This document shows positions 40,821 to 50,152 of a stretch of 64,000 nucleotides of DNA, piece by piece. Position numbers and translations under genes: made by a program. Each line of letters opens with the position of its first letter. The stretch's first letter is position 1. The DNA lies in assembly GCF_000430625.1 (NCBI RefSeq), contig NZ_KE387172.1, positions 123,281 to 187,280 of the forward strand. Direction: 5' to 3'. The notes below the pieces were generated by a model. The model did not search any database. It had not been told where the DNA came from and worked only from the letters and a program-made list of their open reading frames with translations. This stretch comes from Aneurinibacillus terranovensis DSM 18919 (GTDB taxonomy: Bacteria; Bacillota; Bacilli; Aneurinibacillales; Aneurinibacillaceae).

Positions 40821-42797
40821 ATGGTAAAGTATATTGCAAATTTAGGTATAAAAACAAAAATAATCGCTTCCTTTCTTTTTATTCTACTTCTTCCAAATCT
40901 GACGATAGGGTATTTTTCTTATTACACACTCAAAGCGAATGTAGAACAACAAATTATAAATAGTGCAAGCGGGAATATAGAGTTGCTGAATAATAGTGTT
41001 AACGAGATGATAAACAACGCAATGAATGGGACAAACTTTTTGGCGAAAAGCATTCAGGCGGGTACGATTACAAACCCCAATGATGTATACGTTAATTCAC
41101 TACTTAACCGATTCAAAAATGAACAACCTCAATTAGGGGACATATATATAGGGACGGAAGCGGGGTTGTTTATTCATGCACCCAAGTTGAAAATGCCAAA
41201 GGATTATGATGCAAGAAAAAGACCGTGGTATCAAGGGGCGATGCAACGAAAAGGGCAAGCTGTGATTAGCGATCCGTATATTTCAAAAACGACAGGCAAT
41301 ATCGTTATCACGATTTCTAAAGTGACAAGTGACGGAAAAGGCGTCGTAGGGGTAGATCTTAGCTTAAAAGCTCTTTCTGATCTTGTGAAAAAGATTCAGG
41401 TTGGAAAAAAAGGCTACGCTTTTGTCTTTGACGCGAAGGGTAAAGTCCTTGTCTATCCGAATGTAAAAGCAGGAGAGGATGGAAAAATTGAATCCGGGTT
41501 ACAATCAATGTTTCAGTCTGAATCCGGACAATTTCAATACAAATATAACGAGCAAACCAAAAAGGTAGTGTTTACTACCAATTTATTAACCGGTTGGAAA
41601 CTTGGCGGAACGATATTTTTGCAAGAAATTACAGATACAGCGAAACCCATTTTTTATAAAACAGCAATGATGATTGTTATCTCGATTTTAGTAGGGAGTT
41701 TATTAGCATACATGATTGTCCTCTCTATCGTTCGATTGTTAAAAAAATTGGTGGAAGCGTCAGAGAAAATTAGTAATGGAGATTTAACAGTAATACTTGA
41801 GGTCAAGTCCAATGATGAATTAGGACAGTTGGGTAAATGTTTTAATAAAATGAGCGAATCCCTGCGTTCTATGGTTACTCATGTGAATGAAACCGCGGAA
41901 CAATTGGCGGCTTCTTCTGAAGAATTGACCGCGAGCTCAGAGCAAACAGGGAAGGCAAGTGGAAATATTGCCGAAACCCTTCAGGAAGTGGCGGTCGGTG
42001 CTCAAACACAGTCGCATCGACTAAATGAAAGTACACAAATTGTAAAGAAAATGTCCGACGCGATTACTCATATTGCTGCCAATACACATAATGTTTCCAA
42101 ATCTGCGGTGGAAGCTTCTACCGCATCCTTAAAAGGGAAGCAGGAGATTAAAAGCGTTTCCGAACAAATGACCACTATTTATGAGACCATCGAACAAATT
42201 GACCATATGATCAAGAGGTTAGGAGAGCGTTCAAAAGAAATTAGTACTATTGTTGCGCTTATTACTGGCATTGCGGATCAGACAAATTTGTTATCCTTAA
42301 ATGCGGCAATTGAAGCGGCTCGCGCGGGAGAACATGGGAAAGGATTTGCAGTTGTGGCTGATGAAGTTAGAAAACTGGCTGAACAAGCAAGTTTTTCTTC
42401 ACAACAAATTGCAGACGAAATTCATACGATCCAAAAGGAAATAGAAGAAGCGGTAAAATCTATGGAAAAAGGGACGATGGAAGTTGCAGAAGGAATGAAT
42501 ACAGTTTCCATTGCCGGAAACTCGTTTGAGAAAATCTACGAAGTTGTGAATATGGTAACCAGTCAAATAGAGGAAGTATCCGCCTCTACCGCCGAATTGT
42601 CTGCTAATGCAAAACAGTTTGCTATCTCTATGGACGAAATTGACTACATTACAGGGACTACAGTCGCCAGTGTTCAACATATATCCGCTGCAACGCAAGA
42701 ACAATTGGCATCAGTAGAGGAAATTGCTTCTTCCTCTGCCTCTCTTTCACATACAGCGGAAGAATTACAAACATTGATTAAGAAGTTTAAAATATAA
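40821..42797 (+). CDS. Methyl-accepting chemotaxis protein with dCache sensor
   Basis: A 658-residue transmembrane chemoreceptor. TM1 (about residues 13-33) and TM2 (about 281-305) enclose an extracellular double-Cache domain. Its first lobe has the pattern [12 protein letters not shown] followed by DPYIS and a later GVDLS, which resembles the amino-acid-binding dCache motif, so an amino-acid ligand is inferred. A HAMP domain follows (about 306-358). The signalling domain (about 400-655) has the tip motif with [34 protein letters not shown]. The ATG at 40821 follows GGGGAGG. The upstream -24/-12 promoter implies control by a sigma-54 activator, unusual for a Bacillales chemoreceptor. Confidence 0.92.
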   Translation: MVKYIANLGIKTKIIASFLFILLLPNLTIGYFSYYTLKANVEQQIINSASGNIELLNNSVNEMINNAMNGTNFLAKSIQAGTITNPNDVYVNSLLNRFKNEQPQLGDIYIGTEAGLFIHAPKLKMPKDYDARKRPWYQGAMQRKGQAVISDPYISKTTGNIVITISKVTSDGKGVVGVDLSLKALSDLVKKIQVGKKGYAFVFDAKGKVLVYPNVKAGEDGKIESGLQSMFQSESGQFQYKYNEQTKKVVFTTNLLTGWKLGGTIFLQEITDTAKPIFYKTAMMIVISILVGSLLAYMIVLSIVRLLKKLVEASEKISNGDLTVILEVKSNDELGQLGKCFNKMSESLRSMVTHVNETAEQLAASSEELTASSEQTGKASGNIAETLQEVAVGAQTQSHRLNESTQIVKKMSDAITHIAANTHNVSKSAVEASTASLKGKQEIKSVSEQMTTIYETIEQIDHMIKRLGERSKEISTIVALITGIADQTNLLSLNAAIEAARAGEHGKGFAVVADEVRKLAEQASFSSQQIADEIHTIQKEIEEAVKSMEKGTMEVAEGMNTVSIAGNSFEKIYEVVNMVTSQIEEVSASTAELSANAKQFAISMDEIDYITGTTVASVQHISAATQEQLASVEEIASSSASLSHTAEELQTLIKKFKI

Positions 42798-43015
42798 AAA
42801 GTTCCCCATCCAAGCGGGAGAAAGGGTATTATCCCTAGCCTTTGCTTCGTAAATATTCAATGACCTTTGGAACTTTTGTTAACGTGAACGATTAACATGC
42901 TTCTGTTGAAGAAGTGGTAAGGCCTAGAAGAAAAGCAGAATTAGCAATTGGGCGACTTATCCTGTAAAATGATAAAATAGTGAAGTTATATGACGTACAT
43001 ACATGGAGGTACTAC

Positions 43016-43450
43016 ATGAAAAAAGGCTTGATTAGTATGGAAAATGGTGACCAAATCACAATTGAATTCTTCCCGAATGAAGCGCCGAATACGGTAGCGA
43101 ACTTTGAAAAATTAGCGAATGAAGGGTTTTATAATGGCCTTACATTTCACCGTGTCATTCCGGGATTTGTTGCACAGGGAGGCTGCCCCCATGGCACCGG
43201 AACAGGCGGAGCCGGGTATACGATTAAATGTGAGACAGAAGGAAACCCGCATAAACATGTCGCAGGCTCATTATCGATGGCCCACGCGGGACGTGATACC
43301 GGAAGCAGCCAGTTCTTTATTGTACATGAACCGCAACCCCATTTAAACGGTGTGCATACGGTTTTTGGCCAGGTTATTGAAGGTATGGACAATGTGTACA
43401 AAATTAAGCAAGGCGATAAGATGAAAGAAGTAAAAGTCTGGGAAGAATAG
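43016..43450 (+). CDS. ppiB: Peptidyl-prolyl cis-trans isomerase (cyclophilin)
   Basis: A 144-residue cytoplasmic cyclophilin that helps proline-limited folding. [13 protein letters not shown] (catalytic Arg), the [18 protein letters not shown] core and [12 protein letters not shown] are conserved. There is no signal peptide. The ATG at 43016 has TGGAGG seven bases upstream; an earlier in-frame ATG at 42980 lacks a site. Position between lysA and scpAB agrees with other Bacillales. A terminator follows. Confidence 0.95.
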   Translation: MKKGLISMENGDQITIEFFPNEAPNTVANFEKLANEGFYNGLTFHRVIPGFVAQGGCPHGTGTGGAGYTIKCETEGNPHKHVAGSLSMAHAGRDTGSSQFFIVHEPQPHLNGVHTVFGQVIEGMDNVYKIKQGDKMKEVKVWEE

Positions 43451-43464
43451 ATTGAATGTGTGAT

Positions 43465-43511
43465 AAAAAGCTGATGATTGTCTCCGTATTAGAGGCGTCA
43501 TCGGCTTTTTT
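43465..43511 (+). terminator. Terminator after ppiB
   Basis: AAAAAGCTGATGA (43465-43477) pairs with TCATCGGCTTTTT (43498-43510), with an inner CTCCGTATTAGAG loop. Confidence 0.8.
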
Positions 43512-43602
43512 ACCGTTAAAGAAAGTATAAACTCTCTTACACGCGACAATTTTATAAAGGAAACGGAAGTTTAGCCGGCATCATCCTTTAACGGATTAAT
43601 AA

Positions 43603-44628
43603 CTACAAGTGGATCAAGAGAAAATATGAAATATTGGTTCCCGGATATATGCCGATGCGGTGCAGTTCGTACGGGCCTTGTTGTACATAGTTGGAATTTC
43701 CGAATTTTGTTGTAAACGCCAGACCATACCCTGCCTGTTGAACCAATTTTACCGCTTCAGCCGAGTACTCTCCATACGGATAACAAAAAGCTTCAACCCG
43801 TTTGTGTAAATGAGATTCCAATATTTTTTTGGATAGCATAATTTCATTTTTTAAAGTAGAAGGCGGGAGTTTCTTCAAGTTAGGATGACTAATGGTATGG
43901 GATTCGAAGTCGATTAACCCGCTTCGCTGCATCGTGTTCATCTGTGACCAGGTTAAATACGCCGGATAACGGCTAATTGTATTCGTGATAACAAAAATGG
44001 TGGCTTTGACCCTGTATTTTTTTAATATGGGATACGCATACGTGAAATTGTCTTTATACCCGTCATCGAGTGTGAGAAGAATTGGCCGTTTCGGAAGCGG
44101 AGTTCCTCTTTTTAAAGCGTTCTGCAGTTCGGTTGTTGTGATGGGAGTATACCCTTTTTTAAGAATCGTTCGTATATGTTCTTCAAACTCCAGCGGAGAG
44201 ATGCGAAATTTATTTGTCGGTTGGGGCGCAATCGAGTGATACATGAGCACGGGTATGAGATTTCGTTGATTTTTTTTCATCATTAAGGCAGAAGCTCTGC
44301 CCCGCTTCATCGCTGTATTTGGTCTTGCTTTAATTATCTTAGCTTGCCGAGGTTGTGTTACACGAGGAACCCCCTTTTGTGATCCCTGATGCATGTCTTG
44401 ATTAGAATTGTAAAGCATGTGTTCATGCGTACTTGGGTGCTGGGAATGACGCCCTGGGTGATGTGTATCAGGATGCAGGTCAGAGTTTGCCGCTGGATAT
44501 GTACCCGGGTGTGACCCGGGATATGCTGACTCATGTGTATCCTGTAGCGAAGGAGAGGTTGTTGAGCAGGCAGTAAAAAGCAGGCAGTATAATGCGATAA
44601 CAATGGAGCGTGTGTTTTTTTTAATCAT
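43603..44628 (-). CDS. Polysaccharide deacetylase lipoprotein with His-rich linker
   Basis: A 341-residue exported lipoprotein with a lipobox LFTAC at residues 17-21. Residues 22-90 form a low-complexity linker rich in His, Pro, Ser and Thr (for example HPDTHHPGRHSQHP), which could bind metal or span the wall. The NodB/CE4 domain (about 125-340) has LTLDDGY with the paired Asp, and SHTISHPNL with the two metal-binding His. It probably deacetylates a cell-wall or exported polysaccharide; the substrate is unknown (PgdA- or IcaB-like). The ATG at 44628 has GGGAGG upstream. It is monocistronic and divergent from the site-2-like protease gene. Confidence 0.85.
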   Translation of the reverse strand: MIKKNTRSIVIALYCLLFTACSTTSPSLQDTHESAYPGSHPGTYPAANSDLHPDTHHPGRHSQHPSTHEHMLYNSNQDMHQGSQKGVPRVTQPRQAKIIKARPNTAMKRGRASALMMKKNQRNLIPVLMYHSIAPQPTNKFRISPLEFEEHIRTILKKGYTPITTTELQNALKRGTPLPKRPILLTLDDGYKDNFTYAYPILKKYRVKATIFVITNTISRYPAYLTWSQMNTMQRSGLIDFESHTISHPNLKKLPPSTLKNEIMLSKKILESHLHKRVEAFCYPYGEYSAEAVKLVQQAGYGLAFTTKFGNSNYVQQGPYELHRIGIYPGTNISYFLLIHL

Positions 44629-44820
44629 TTTCTCGAACCTCCCGTGAAATCTTCATACGTTTAATGTAAGAAACAAGCAAGGTTTATATGAGTTGAAATC
44701 ATTACCATTGCCTTTTCAAAAGTTAGACCGGATCCTTCCAAATTTGAGATTTTTCTCGCACCCACAGGGTACATATGATAAAATTAAATGCAGCTTTATT
44801 CGGAGAAAGGGGAACCTTCT

Positions 44821-45462
44821 TTGTTTAATTTTGATTGGAATAGCCTCCTATATCGTGTGATTGCTTTTGTCATTGCTTTTTCGATTCATGAATGGGCACA
44901 TGCCTTTGTTGCGTATAAGCTCGGCGATAACACGGCCAAAAATCAGGGGCGTCTGACATTGAATCCGTTAAGTCATCTGGAGCCGATTGGACTGCTTATG
45001 ATCCTCTTCGGCCCGTTCGGCTGGGCGCGTCCTGTCCCGGTGAACGCGTTTTATTTTAAAGGGAACCGGCGGTTGGGTATGGTGCTCGTGTCCGCGGCGG
45101 GGCCGGTTACGAATCTGATTCTAGCGTTGCTGTTTTATAAAGCAGGCGGCATTCTTTTAAATTCGTCGATAATGGCCACGTGGCCGGATTGGGCGTCCTT
45201 GCTTACGATTGATATCATCAGATGGAGTTTTTTCATAAATGTCGCTTTATTTGTGTTTAATCTGCTGCCTATTTCACCGCTTGACGGTTCGCAGATTCTC
45301 CGTTATTTATTGCCGCGCCGTTTTGACGGTTTCTTTGACAAAATTGAACCATATGGCACGTTTGCGCTGCTTCTGATGATCTTTATTCCAAGTGTGGGTA
45401 ACATCATCCTGAGCGGGCCTTACATCTGGGTGCAGCATATGATCATGCGGATGTTAGGGTAG
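44821..45462 (+). CDS. Site-2-protease-like M50 membrane protease
   Basis: A 213-residue membrane protein with the zinc motif HEWAH (about residues 26-30) in the first helix, and NLLPISPLDG (about 150-160) supplying the third ligand Asp, typical of compact M50B proteases such as YwhC. About five helices are predicted. The TTG at 44821 is preferred: AAAGGGG is eight bases upstream, and the ATG at 44788 lies only about 10 bases after a TATGAT box. Its place just before scpA is common in Bacillales. The substrate is unknown. Confidence 0.85.
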   Translation: MFNFDWNSLLYRVIAFVIAFSIHEWAHAFVAYKLGDNTAKNQGRLTLNPLSHLEPIGLLMILFGPFGWARPVPVNAFYFKGNRRLGMVLVSAAGPVTNLILALLFYKAGGILLNSSIMATWPDWASLLTIDIIRWSFFINVALFVFNLLPISPLDGSQILRYLLPRRFDGFFDKIEPYGTFALLLMIFIPSVGNIILSGPYIWVQHMIMRMLG

Positions 45463-45475
45463 AAAGGAGGGGGCT

Positions 45476-46240
45476 ATGATGACCGTTGATATTAAGTTGG
45501 ATATGTTTGAAGGCCCCCTTGATTTGCTGCTTCATTTGCTCGAGCGGTCGGAAGTTGATATTTACGATATTCCAATCGCCGATATAACCGACCAGTACAT
45601 GCGCCATATTTATGTCATGCAGGAACTCCAGCTTGATATTGCTAGCGAATTTCTGGTGATGGCAGCGACTCTTCTGGCTATTAAGAGCAAAATGCTGCTT
45701 CCCCAGCGTCTGGAAACCTCTGATGATTATCTGCTGGATATGGAGGAAGAACCGGAAGACCCTCGTGAAGAATTAGTGCAGCGCCTGCTGGAATACCGAA
45801 AATATAAAATACTGGCCGATACACTGCGTGAAATCGAAAGCGTCCAGCGCCAGATTTATACCAAATCCGCGGAGGATTTGTCGGGTTTTCTAAAATCCGA
45901 GGATGAAAATCCCGTCGCCAATGTGACATTGTATGACCTGGTTGAAGCCCTGCAAAAAACATTGAAACGCGTAAAAAAGGCGGAGCAAAAGGCAATGGTA
46001 CGACGGGATGAGATTTCGCTTACGGAACGCATGAATGATATTGAGACCATGCTTTCGATTAGCGGCGGGCGCCTTTATTTTACAGATTTATTTGCAGACC
46101 ATCACTCTAAAACAGAAGTAGTTACAACCTTCCTTGCTATTCTCGAACTGATGAAGAAACGGACGATTTGGTGCGAGCAGGATGGATTGTTTCTTGATAT
46201 TGTTGTCACGCTGCAGGGGGATTCGATTACGAATGATTGA
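45476..46240 (+). CDS. scpA: Segregation and condensation protein A
   Basis: A 254-residue kleisin that bridges the Smc head domains and binds ScpB in the condensin complex, needed for chromosome segregation. The N-terminal [24 protein letters not shown] is the kleisin helix that contacts the Smc neck. The acidic middle ([23 protein letters not shown]) and the C-terminal winged helix (about residues 175-250) are normal. The ATG at 45476 follows AGGAGG. It overlaps scpB by eight bases. Confidence 0.95.
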   Translation: MMTVDIKLDMFEGPLDLLLHLLERSEVDIYDIPIADITDQYMRHIYVMQELQLDIASEFLVMAATLLAIKSKMLLPQRLETSDDYLLDMEEEPEDPREELVQRLLEYRKYKILADTLREIESVQRQIYTKSAEDLSGFLKSEDENPVANVTLYDLVEALQKTLKRVKKAEQKAMVRRDEISLTERMNDIETMLSISGGRLYFTDLFADHHSKTEVVTTFLAILELMKKRTIWCEQDGLFLDIVVTLQGDSITND

Positions 46241-46820
46241 TGTTGAACGATTAAAAGCCATCGTAGAGGGTTTGTTATTTGTAGCGGGTGATCAGGGGAT
46301 TGAGGTTAAGCAATTGGCGGCGGTGCTGAGTCTGGATGCGGATGAAGTCATAGCGTTAATGGATGAAATAAAGCGGGATTACATAGAACAAAATCGCGGG
46401 TTGCAAATTGTGGAAATTGCGCAGGCGTATCACTTTACAACGCGCCCGGAATTCGCTGAGTACTTTGAGAAGCTGGCACAGACTCCTTCCCATGCTACTC
46501 TTTCACAGGCTGCCCTTGAGACGCTGGCAATCATTGCCTATAAGCAGCCGATTACGCGAATGGAGATTGAAGAAATTCGGGGGGTAAAGTGTGAGCATGC
46601 GATCAGCACTCTTTCCGGAAAACATTTGATCCGTGAAACAGGCCGGGCTGAGGCGGTGGGACGGCCCATTCTCTATGGGACAACGAAGGAATTTCTTGAG
46701 TACTTTGGATTGCGAAGCCTTGATGAATTGCCGCCGGCGCCGGAGTTTCCTGTTGAGGAAGAACTGGTTGACGAGTATTTGTTTGCGGCTTCTCCAACCG
46801 AGGAAACGATCGGGGAATAA
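46233..46820 (+). CDS. scpB: Segregation and condensation protein B
   Basis: A 195-residue dimeric winged-helix protein that stabilises ScpA in the Smc-ScpAB complex. [15 protein letters not shown] at the start, the [23 protein letters not shown] segment in the second winged helix, and GRPILYGTT near residue 145 are typical. The ATG at 46233 overlaps the scpA stop, indicating coupled translation and balanced amounts. Confidence 0.95.
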   Translation: MIDVERLKAIVEGLLFVAGDQGIEVKQLAAVLSLDADEVIALMDEIKRDYIEQNRGLQIVEIAQAYHFTTRPEFAEYFEKLAQTPSHATLSQAALETLAIIAYKQPITRMEIEEIRGVKCEHAISTLSGKHLIRETGRAEAVGRPILYGTTKEFLEYFGLRSLDELPPAPEFPVEEELVDEYLFAASPTEETIGE

Positions 46821-46840
46821 TTTTATTTTACTATATGTCT

Positions 46841-46876
46841 AACACTCTTCGCGTACTGGAAAGAGTGTTTTCTTTT
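46841..46876 (+). terminator. Terminator after scpB
   Basis: AACACTCTT (46841-46849) pairs with AAGAGTGTT (46861-46869), then TTCTTTTC. Confidence 0.8.
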
Positions 46877-46911
46877 CGCAAATATAATAACGAACGAAAT
46901 GAGGCGAGCGA

Positions 46912-47715
46912 ATGAGTGATATCACTGTACGGGTCCGGAATGTATCTAAACGTTTTGGTGATTTTTATGCCGTCCGTAACGTGAATTTTGAAGTGCAGCG
47001 CGGGGAATGCTTTGGGTTATTGGGACCGAACGGGGCTGGAAAATCAACCACGATTAAAATGATGACCACCCTTCTGCCCATTGATGAAGGCGATATCGAG
47101 ATTGCCGGGTATCATTATGCGAAGAACCCGACCCGCATTCGGGAATCCATTGGGTACGTACCGCAGATGCTTTCTGTGGACGGAACATTAACAGGCTATG
47201 AAAATTTGCTCTTATTCGCCAAACTGTTTGGCCTGCAAAAGAAAGAAAGGGAGCGGCGGATTGAGGAAATTTTGCAGCTGATTGACCTGGAAGAAGCGGC
47301 AGACCAGCCTGTGAAGAGCTATTCAGGAGGAATGATCCGCCGGCTTGAAATTGGGCAGGCGATTTTACACCGTCCCCAGGTTCTGTTTCTTGACGAACCA
47401 ACCGTGGGATTAGACCCGGTGGCGCGCAGAGGGGTGTGGGAGCATATTGAAAAACTACAGCATGAGCACAATATGACGATAATCCTTACGACCCACTATA
47501 TGGATGAAGCCGAATCACTTTGTTCGAGGATCGCAATGATGAACAAAGGGCAGATTGCGGCGCTCGGAACGATTGAAGAACTTCGCGAGCAGATGGGCAA
47601 GCCGGATGCGACGATGGACGATATTTTCGCCTATTTTGCCGGCCATTTTGACAATCAGGAGGGGGGAATGAAAAATGTCGCTCGAAGCCGCCGTACAGCA
47701 AAGAGACTCGGATAA
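46912..47715 (+). CDS. ABC transporter ATP-binding protein (DrrA-type)
   Basis: A 267-residue ATPase of a drug or lipid exporter. Walker A GPNGAGKST (about residues 39-47), Q-loop near VPQML, signature SYSGGMIRRLEIG (about 137-149), Walker B VLFLDEPTVGLDP and H-loop THYMDEAE are all present. The C-terminal extension with a DDIFAYFAGH segment is typical of DrrA-like proteins. The ATG at 46912 has GAGGCGAG upstream. The 3' end overlaps the permease gene by 41 bases, so both form one transporter. Confidence 0.92.
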   Translation: MSDITVRVRNVSKRFGDFYAVRNVNFEVQRGECFGLLGPNGAGKSTTIKMMTTLLPIDEGDIEIAGYHYAKNPTRIRESIGYVPQMLSVDGTLTGYENLLLFAKLFGLQKKERERRIEEILQLIDLEEAADQPVKSYSGGMIRRLEIGQAILHRPQVLFLDEPTVGLDPVARRGVWEHIEKLQHEHNMTIILTTHYMDEAESLCSRIAMMNKGQIAALGTIEELREQMGKPDATMDDIFAYFAGHFDNQEGGMKNVARSRRTAKRLG

Positions 47716-48496
47716 AGGACGAAATCGCTTTCTGCTGTATTTTTATCATGTATGGACGATCATTGAAGTAGAGGCAAGGAAACTTCGCAAAGATCCGTCC
47801 GAACTAATCATGCGGGGGATTCAGCCCGCCCTGTGGCTGCTTATTTTTGGGCAGACGTTCAGCCGAATCCGCGCGATTCCTACAGGAAGTGTTAGCTACA
47901 AGGCTTTTTTGACGCCCGGGATTCTGGCCCAATCCATCACATTTATTTCAATTTTTTACGGCATCACGATTATTTGGGAGCGCGACATGGGGCTGCTGCA
48001 TAAAATCCTGTCTACACCGATTCGTCGTTCCGCATTTATTCTCGGCAAGATGCTGTCCGCCTCCCTGCGCTCTTTTAGCCAGGCGGTAATTATCCTGATA
48101 CTGGCTGTCATTCTTGGAATCCATTTAAACTTCTCTGTCGTTCATATCATCGGCGTATTGTTCACGGTCATCCTCGGGGGCACCTTTTTTTCTGGTATGT
48201 CCATGGTGATCGCATCGCTTATGCGTACCCGTGAACGCATGATGGGCATCGGCCAGTTGATCACGATGCCGCTTTTCTTCTCATCCAATGCATTGTATCC
48301 GATTTCAATTATGCCTGGCTGGTTGAAAGTAGTGGCCATGATTAACCCGATGAGCTACCTGGTCGACGGGCTGCGCAACCTTTTGCTTTCGGTAGGAGAA
48401 ACCCACCTTCTGTTTGATTGGGGCATACTCATTGTTGCGTCGGGACTCATGCTGCTGTTAAGCAGTGTTTTATTTTCCCGTATACTGAATAGTTAA
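47675..48496 (+). CDS. ABC-2 type transporter permease
   Basis: A 273-residue membrane protein with six predicted helices (about residues 47-62, 76-96, 122-142, 150-177, 187-205 and 243-265), the ABC2 membrane fold. The amphipathic coupling segment ERDMGLLHKILSTPIRRSAFILGK is characteristic. The ATG at 47675 follows AGGAGGGGG within the ATPase gene. Substrate unknown: antibiotics, lipids or polysaccharides are possible. Confidence 0.9.
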   Translation: MSLEAAVQQRDSDKGRNRFLLYFYHVWTIIEVEARKLRKDPSELIMRGIQPALWLLIFGQTFSRIRAIPTGSVSYKAFLTPGILAQSITFISIFYGITIIWERDMGLLHKILSTPIRRSAFILGKMLSASLRSFSQAVIILILAVILGIHLNFSVVHIIGVLFTVILGGTFFSGMSMVIASLMRTRERMMGIGQLITMPLFFSSNALYPISIMPGWLKVVAMINPMSYLVDGLRNLLLSVGETHLLFDWGILIVASGLMLLLSSVLFSRILNS

Positions 48497-48799
48497 TCAT
48501 TTACGGTTACTGAATCGTTAAGGTCGAGACAGACCCAAAGTTGTAAAAAAAAGTATAGCTCCTCATTTGAGGACGAGCCACTTTTTGAATAGGATACCTT
48601 TGCAGGTAGCTGTTCGGTTAGGCGTTCGTCCCTTTTTTATTTGGGGACTCGCCAGTGGGAGTCAGCAGCACCTCCTTACAAGGAAAGACTTTGCAAAAAA
48701 TAAAAATGATCATTCCATCACATCCGTTGACATACTCTTGACATAAACAAAAAGTATGATAGATTCGGTTGATTTTTTGTTACTTTTGGAGGAATGGAC
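48497..48799 (+). other. Intergenic region before the RND operon
   Basis: Holds an imperfect hairpin (GCTC-CTCA/TGAG-GAGC, 48558-48578, then CACTTTTT) that may end the ABC operon, and the RND promoter region. Nothing else is recognisable. Confidence 0.55.
48727..48765 (+). promoter_or_regulatory. Promoter of the RND efflux operon with tandem TTGACATA
   Basis: TTGACATA occurs at 48727-48734 and 48738-48745, 11 bases apart. The second copy is 16 bases from TAGATT (48760-48765). The helical-turn spacing of the copies suggests that a regulator could bind there. Confidence 0.5.
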
Positions 48800-50152
48800 A
48801 TGAGAAAAGGGATGGTTTTATCTTCCGCATTATGGATGACAGCAGCCGTGTTTTTTTTGCCGGCATGCTCCGCAAAACCGACGGCCGCTAAAAAAAACAG
48901 TCAGGCAATTCCTGTGGTAACCTCTGTAGTCAAAGTAGGGAACCTTACAGATCAGGTTATTCTTAACGGGCAGTGCAGCCCGGCTTTATTGACGAAAGTT
49001 ACGTCGAAGCAAAGCGGTAAAGTATCCCAGGTGTATGTGCAGATGGGGGATGTGGTTCATGTTGGACAGCCTCTCATACAATTAGACACTTCAGATTTGC
49101 AGATTCAGTTGGAACAGCAGCAGGCGGCTCTCCAGGTCGCACAGGCGCAGGCGGAAAAAGCCAAAGTGGAGGCGCAAAGGAGCTTTACACAATCGAACAA
49201 CAGCTGGTCGAAGGAAAAAGCAGCCGCTTATTCTACGTTAAATCAAGAAAAAGCGAATGTAGCAGATGCACAGTCGAAATTAAACCAAGATCAAGCGCTT
49301 TATGCCGAGGGAGCGATTCCAAAGCAGGACGTTGATAACGCCGCACTGACATTAAAAAACGCCCAAACAAGGTATGAAGCGGCACAGAAACAGTACCAGG
49401 TAGCATTGGCGGATCAGACGCCTTATGACCAGGAGTCGATCAATGTAGCCGAGGCGCAGGTTACACAGGCGCAGGCAAGTGTCGATTCCACCAAACACCT
49501 AATACAGGAAATGAGCATTACTTCGCCGGTTAACGGGATTGTCGTCTCCAGGGATGTGGAAGTGGGAGGGTTTTCCGGAACACAAGGGTCCGTCGTGACC
49601 ATTGCACAATTGAATCCGATAAAAATCAACGTCAATGTTCCTGAATCACTCATCGATAAAATCCGGACGGGTTCCGCAGTCAGCATGACCATTCCGGCGA
49701 TAAATCAACAACGTATGCAGGGAACCATTGCCAGGATTAACCCGGTAGAAGACAGCACAACAAAAACATATAATGTCGAGGTGGATGTCCAAAATAATAA
49801 CCAGCAAATAAAGCCGGGCATGGTAGCACAGGTAACCGTGGGCGGTTTGCAGCCGAGACAGGCCATTGTGATTCCTGCCAACGCGTTAATTCAAACTCCC
49901 GATGGGCCAAAGGTATTCACTGTAGAAAACAATGTGGCACATCAACATCTTGTTAAAATTGGCGTAATGAAACCGGACGTGGTAGAAATTAAAGACGGCA
50001 TACATACAGGGGATGTCCTCGTTACGCAGGGACAGGACTTCCTAAGCGAAGGAAAAACGGTAGAAATAACAGGGCCAGGCAAACAGGATCAGCACACGAA
50101 AGCAGGTAAATCAGGAAGGAAAAAGAGTGCACAAGGAGACCAATCGCAATGA
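48800..50152 (+). CDS. RND efflux adaptor lipoprotein (membrane fusion protein)
   Basis: A 450-residue extracytoplasmic adaptor of the HlyD/AcrA family, anchored as a lipoprotein (FLPAC, Cys at residue 25). A biotinyl-lipoyl-like domain (KVTSKQSGKVSQVYVQMGDVVHVGQ, about 70-95) flanks a long alpha hairpin (about 100-240) rich in Gln, Ala and Lys. Beta-barrel and membrane-proximal domains follow, and then a basic tail (KSGRKKS). The ATG at 48800 is eight bases after GGAGG; the ATG at 48794 is too close. It overlaps the pump gene by four bases. In Gram-positive bacteria these adaptors work with SwrC-like pumps without an outer-membrane channel. Confidence 0.92.
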   Translation: MRKGMVLSSALWMTAAVFFLPACSAKPTAAKKNSQAIPVVTSVVKVGNLTDQVILNGQCSPALLTKVTSKQSGKVSQVYVQMGDVVHVGQPLIQLDTSDLQIQLEQQQAALQVAQAQAEKAKVEAQRSFTQSNNSWSKEKAAAYSTLNQEKANVADAQSKLNQDQALYAEGAIPKQDVDNAALTLKNAQTRYEAAQKQYQVALADQTPYDQESINVAEAQVTQAQASVDSTKHLIQEMSITSPVNGIVVSRDVEVGGFSGTQGSVVTIAQLNPIKINVNVPESLIDKIRTGSAVSMTIPAINQQRMQGTIARINPVEDSTTKTYNVEVDVQNNNQQIKPGMVAQVTVGGLQPRQAIVIPANALIQTPDGPKVFTVENNVAHQHLVKIGVMKPDVVEIKDGIHTGDVLVTQGQDFLSEGKTVEITGPGKQDQHTKAGKSGRKKSAQGDQSQ

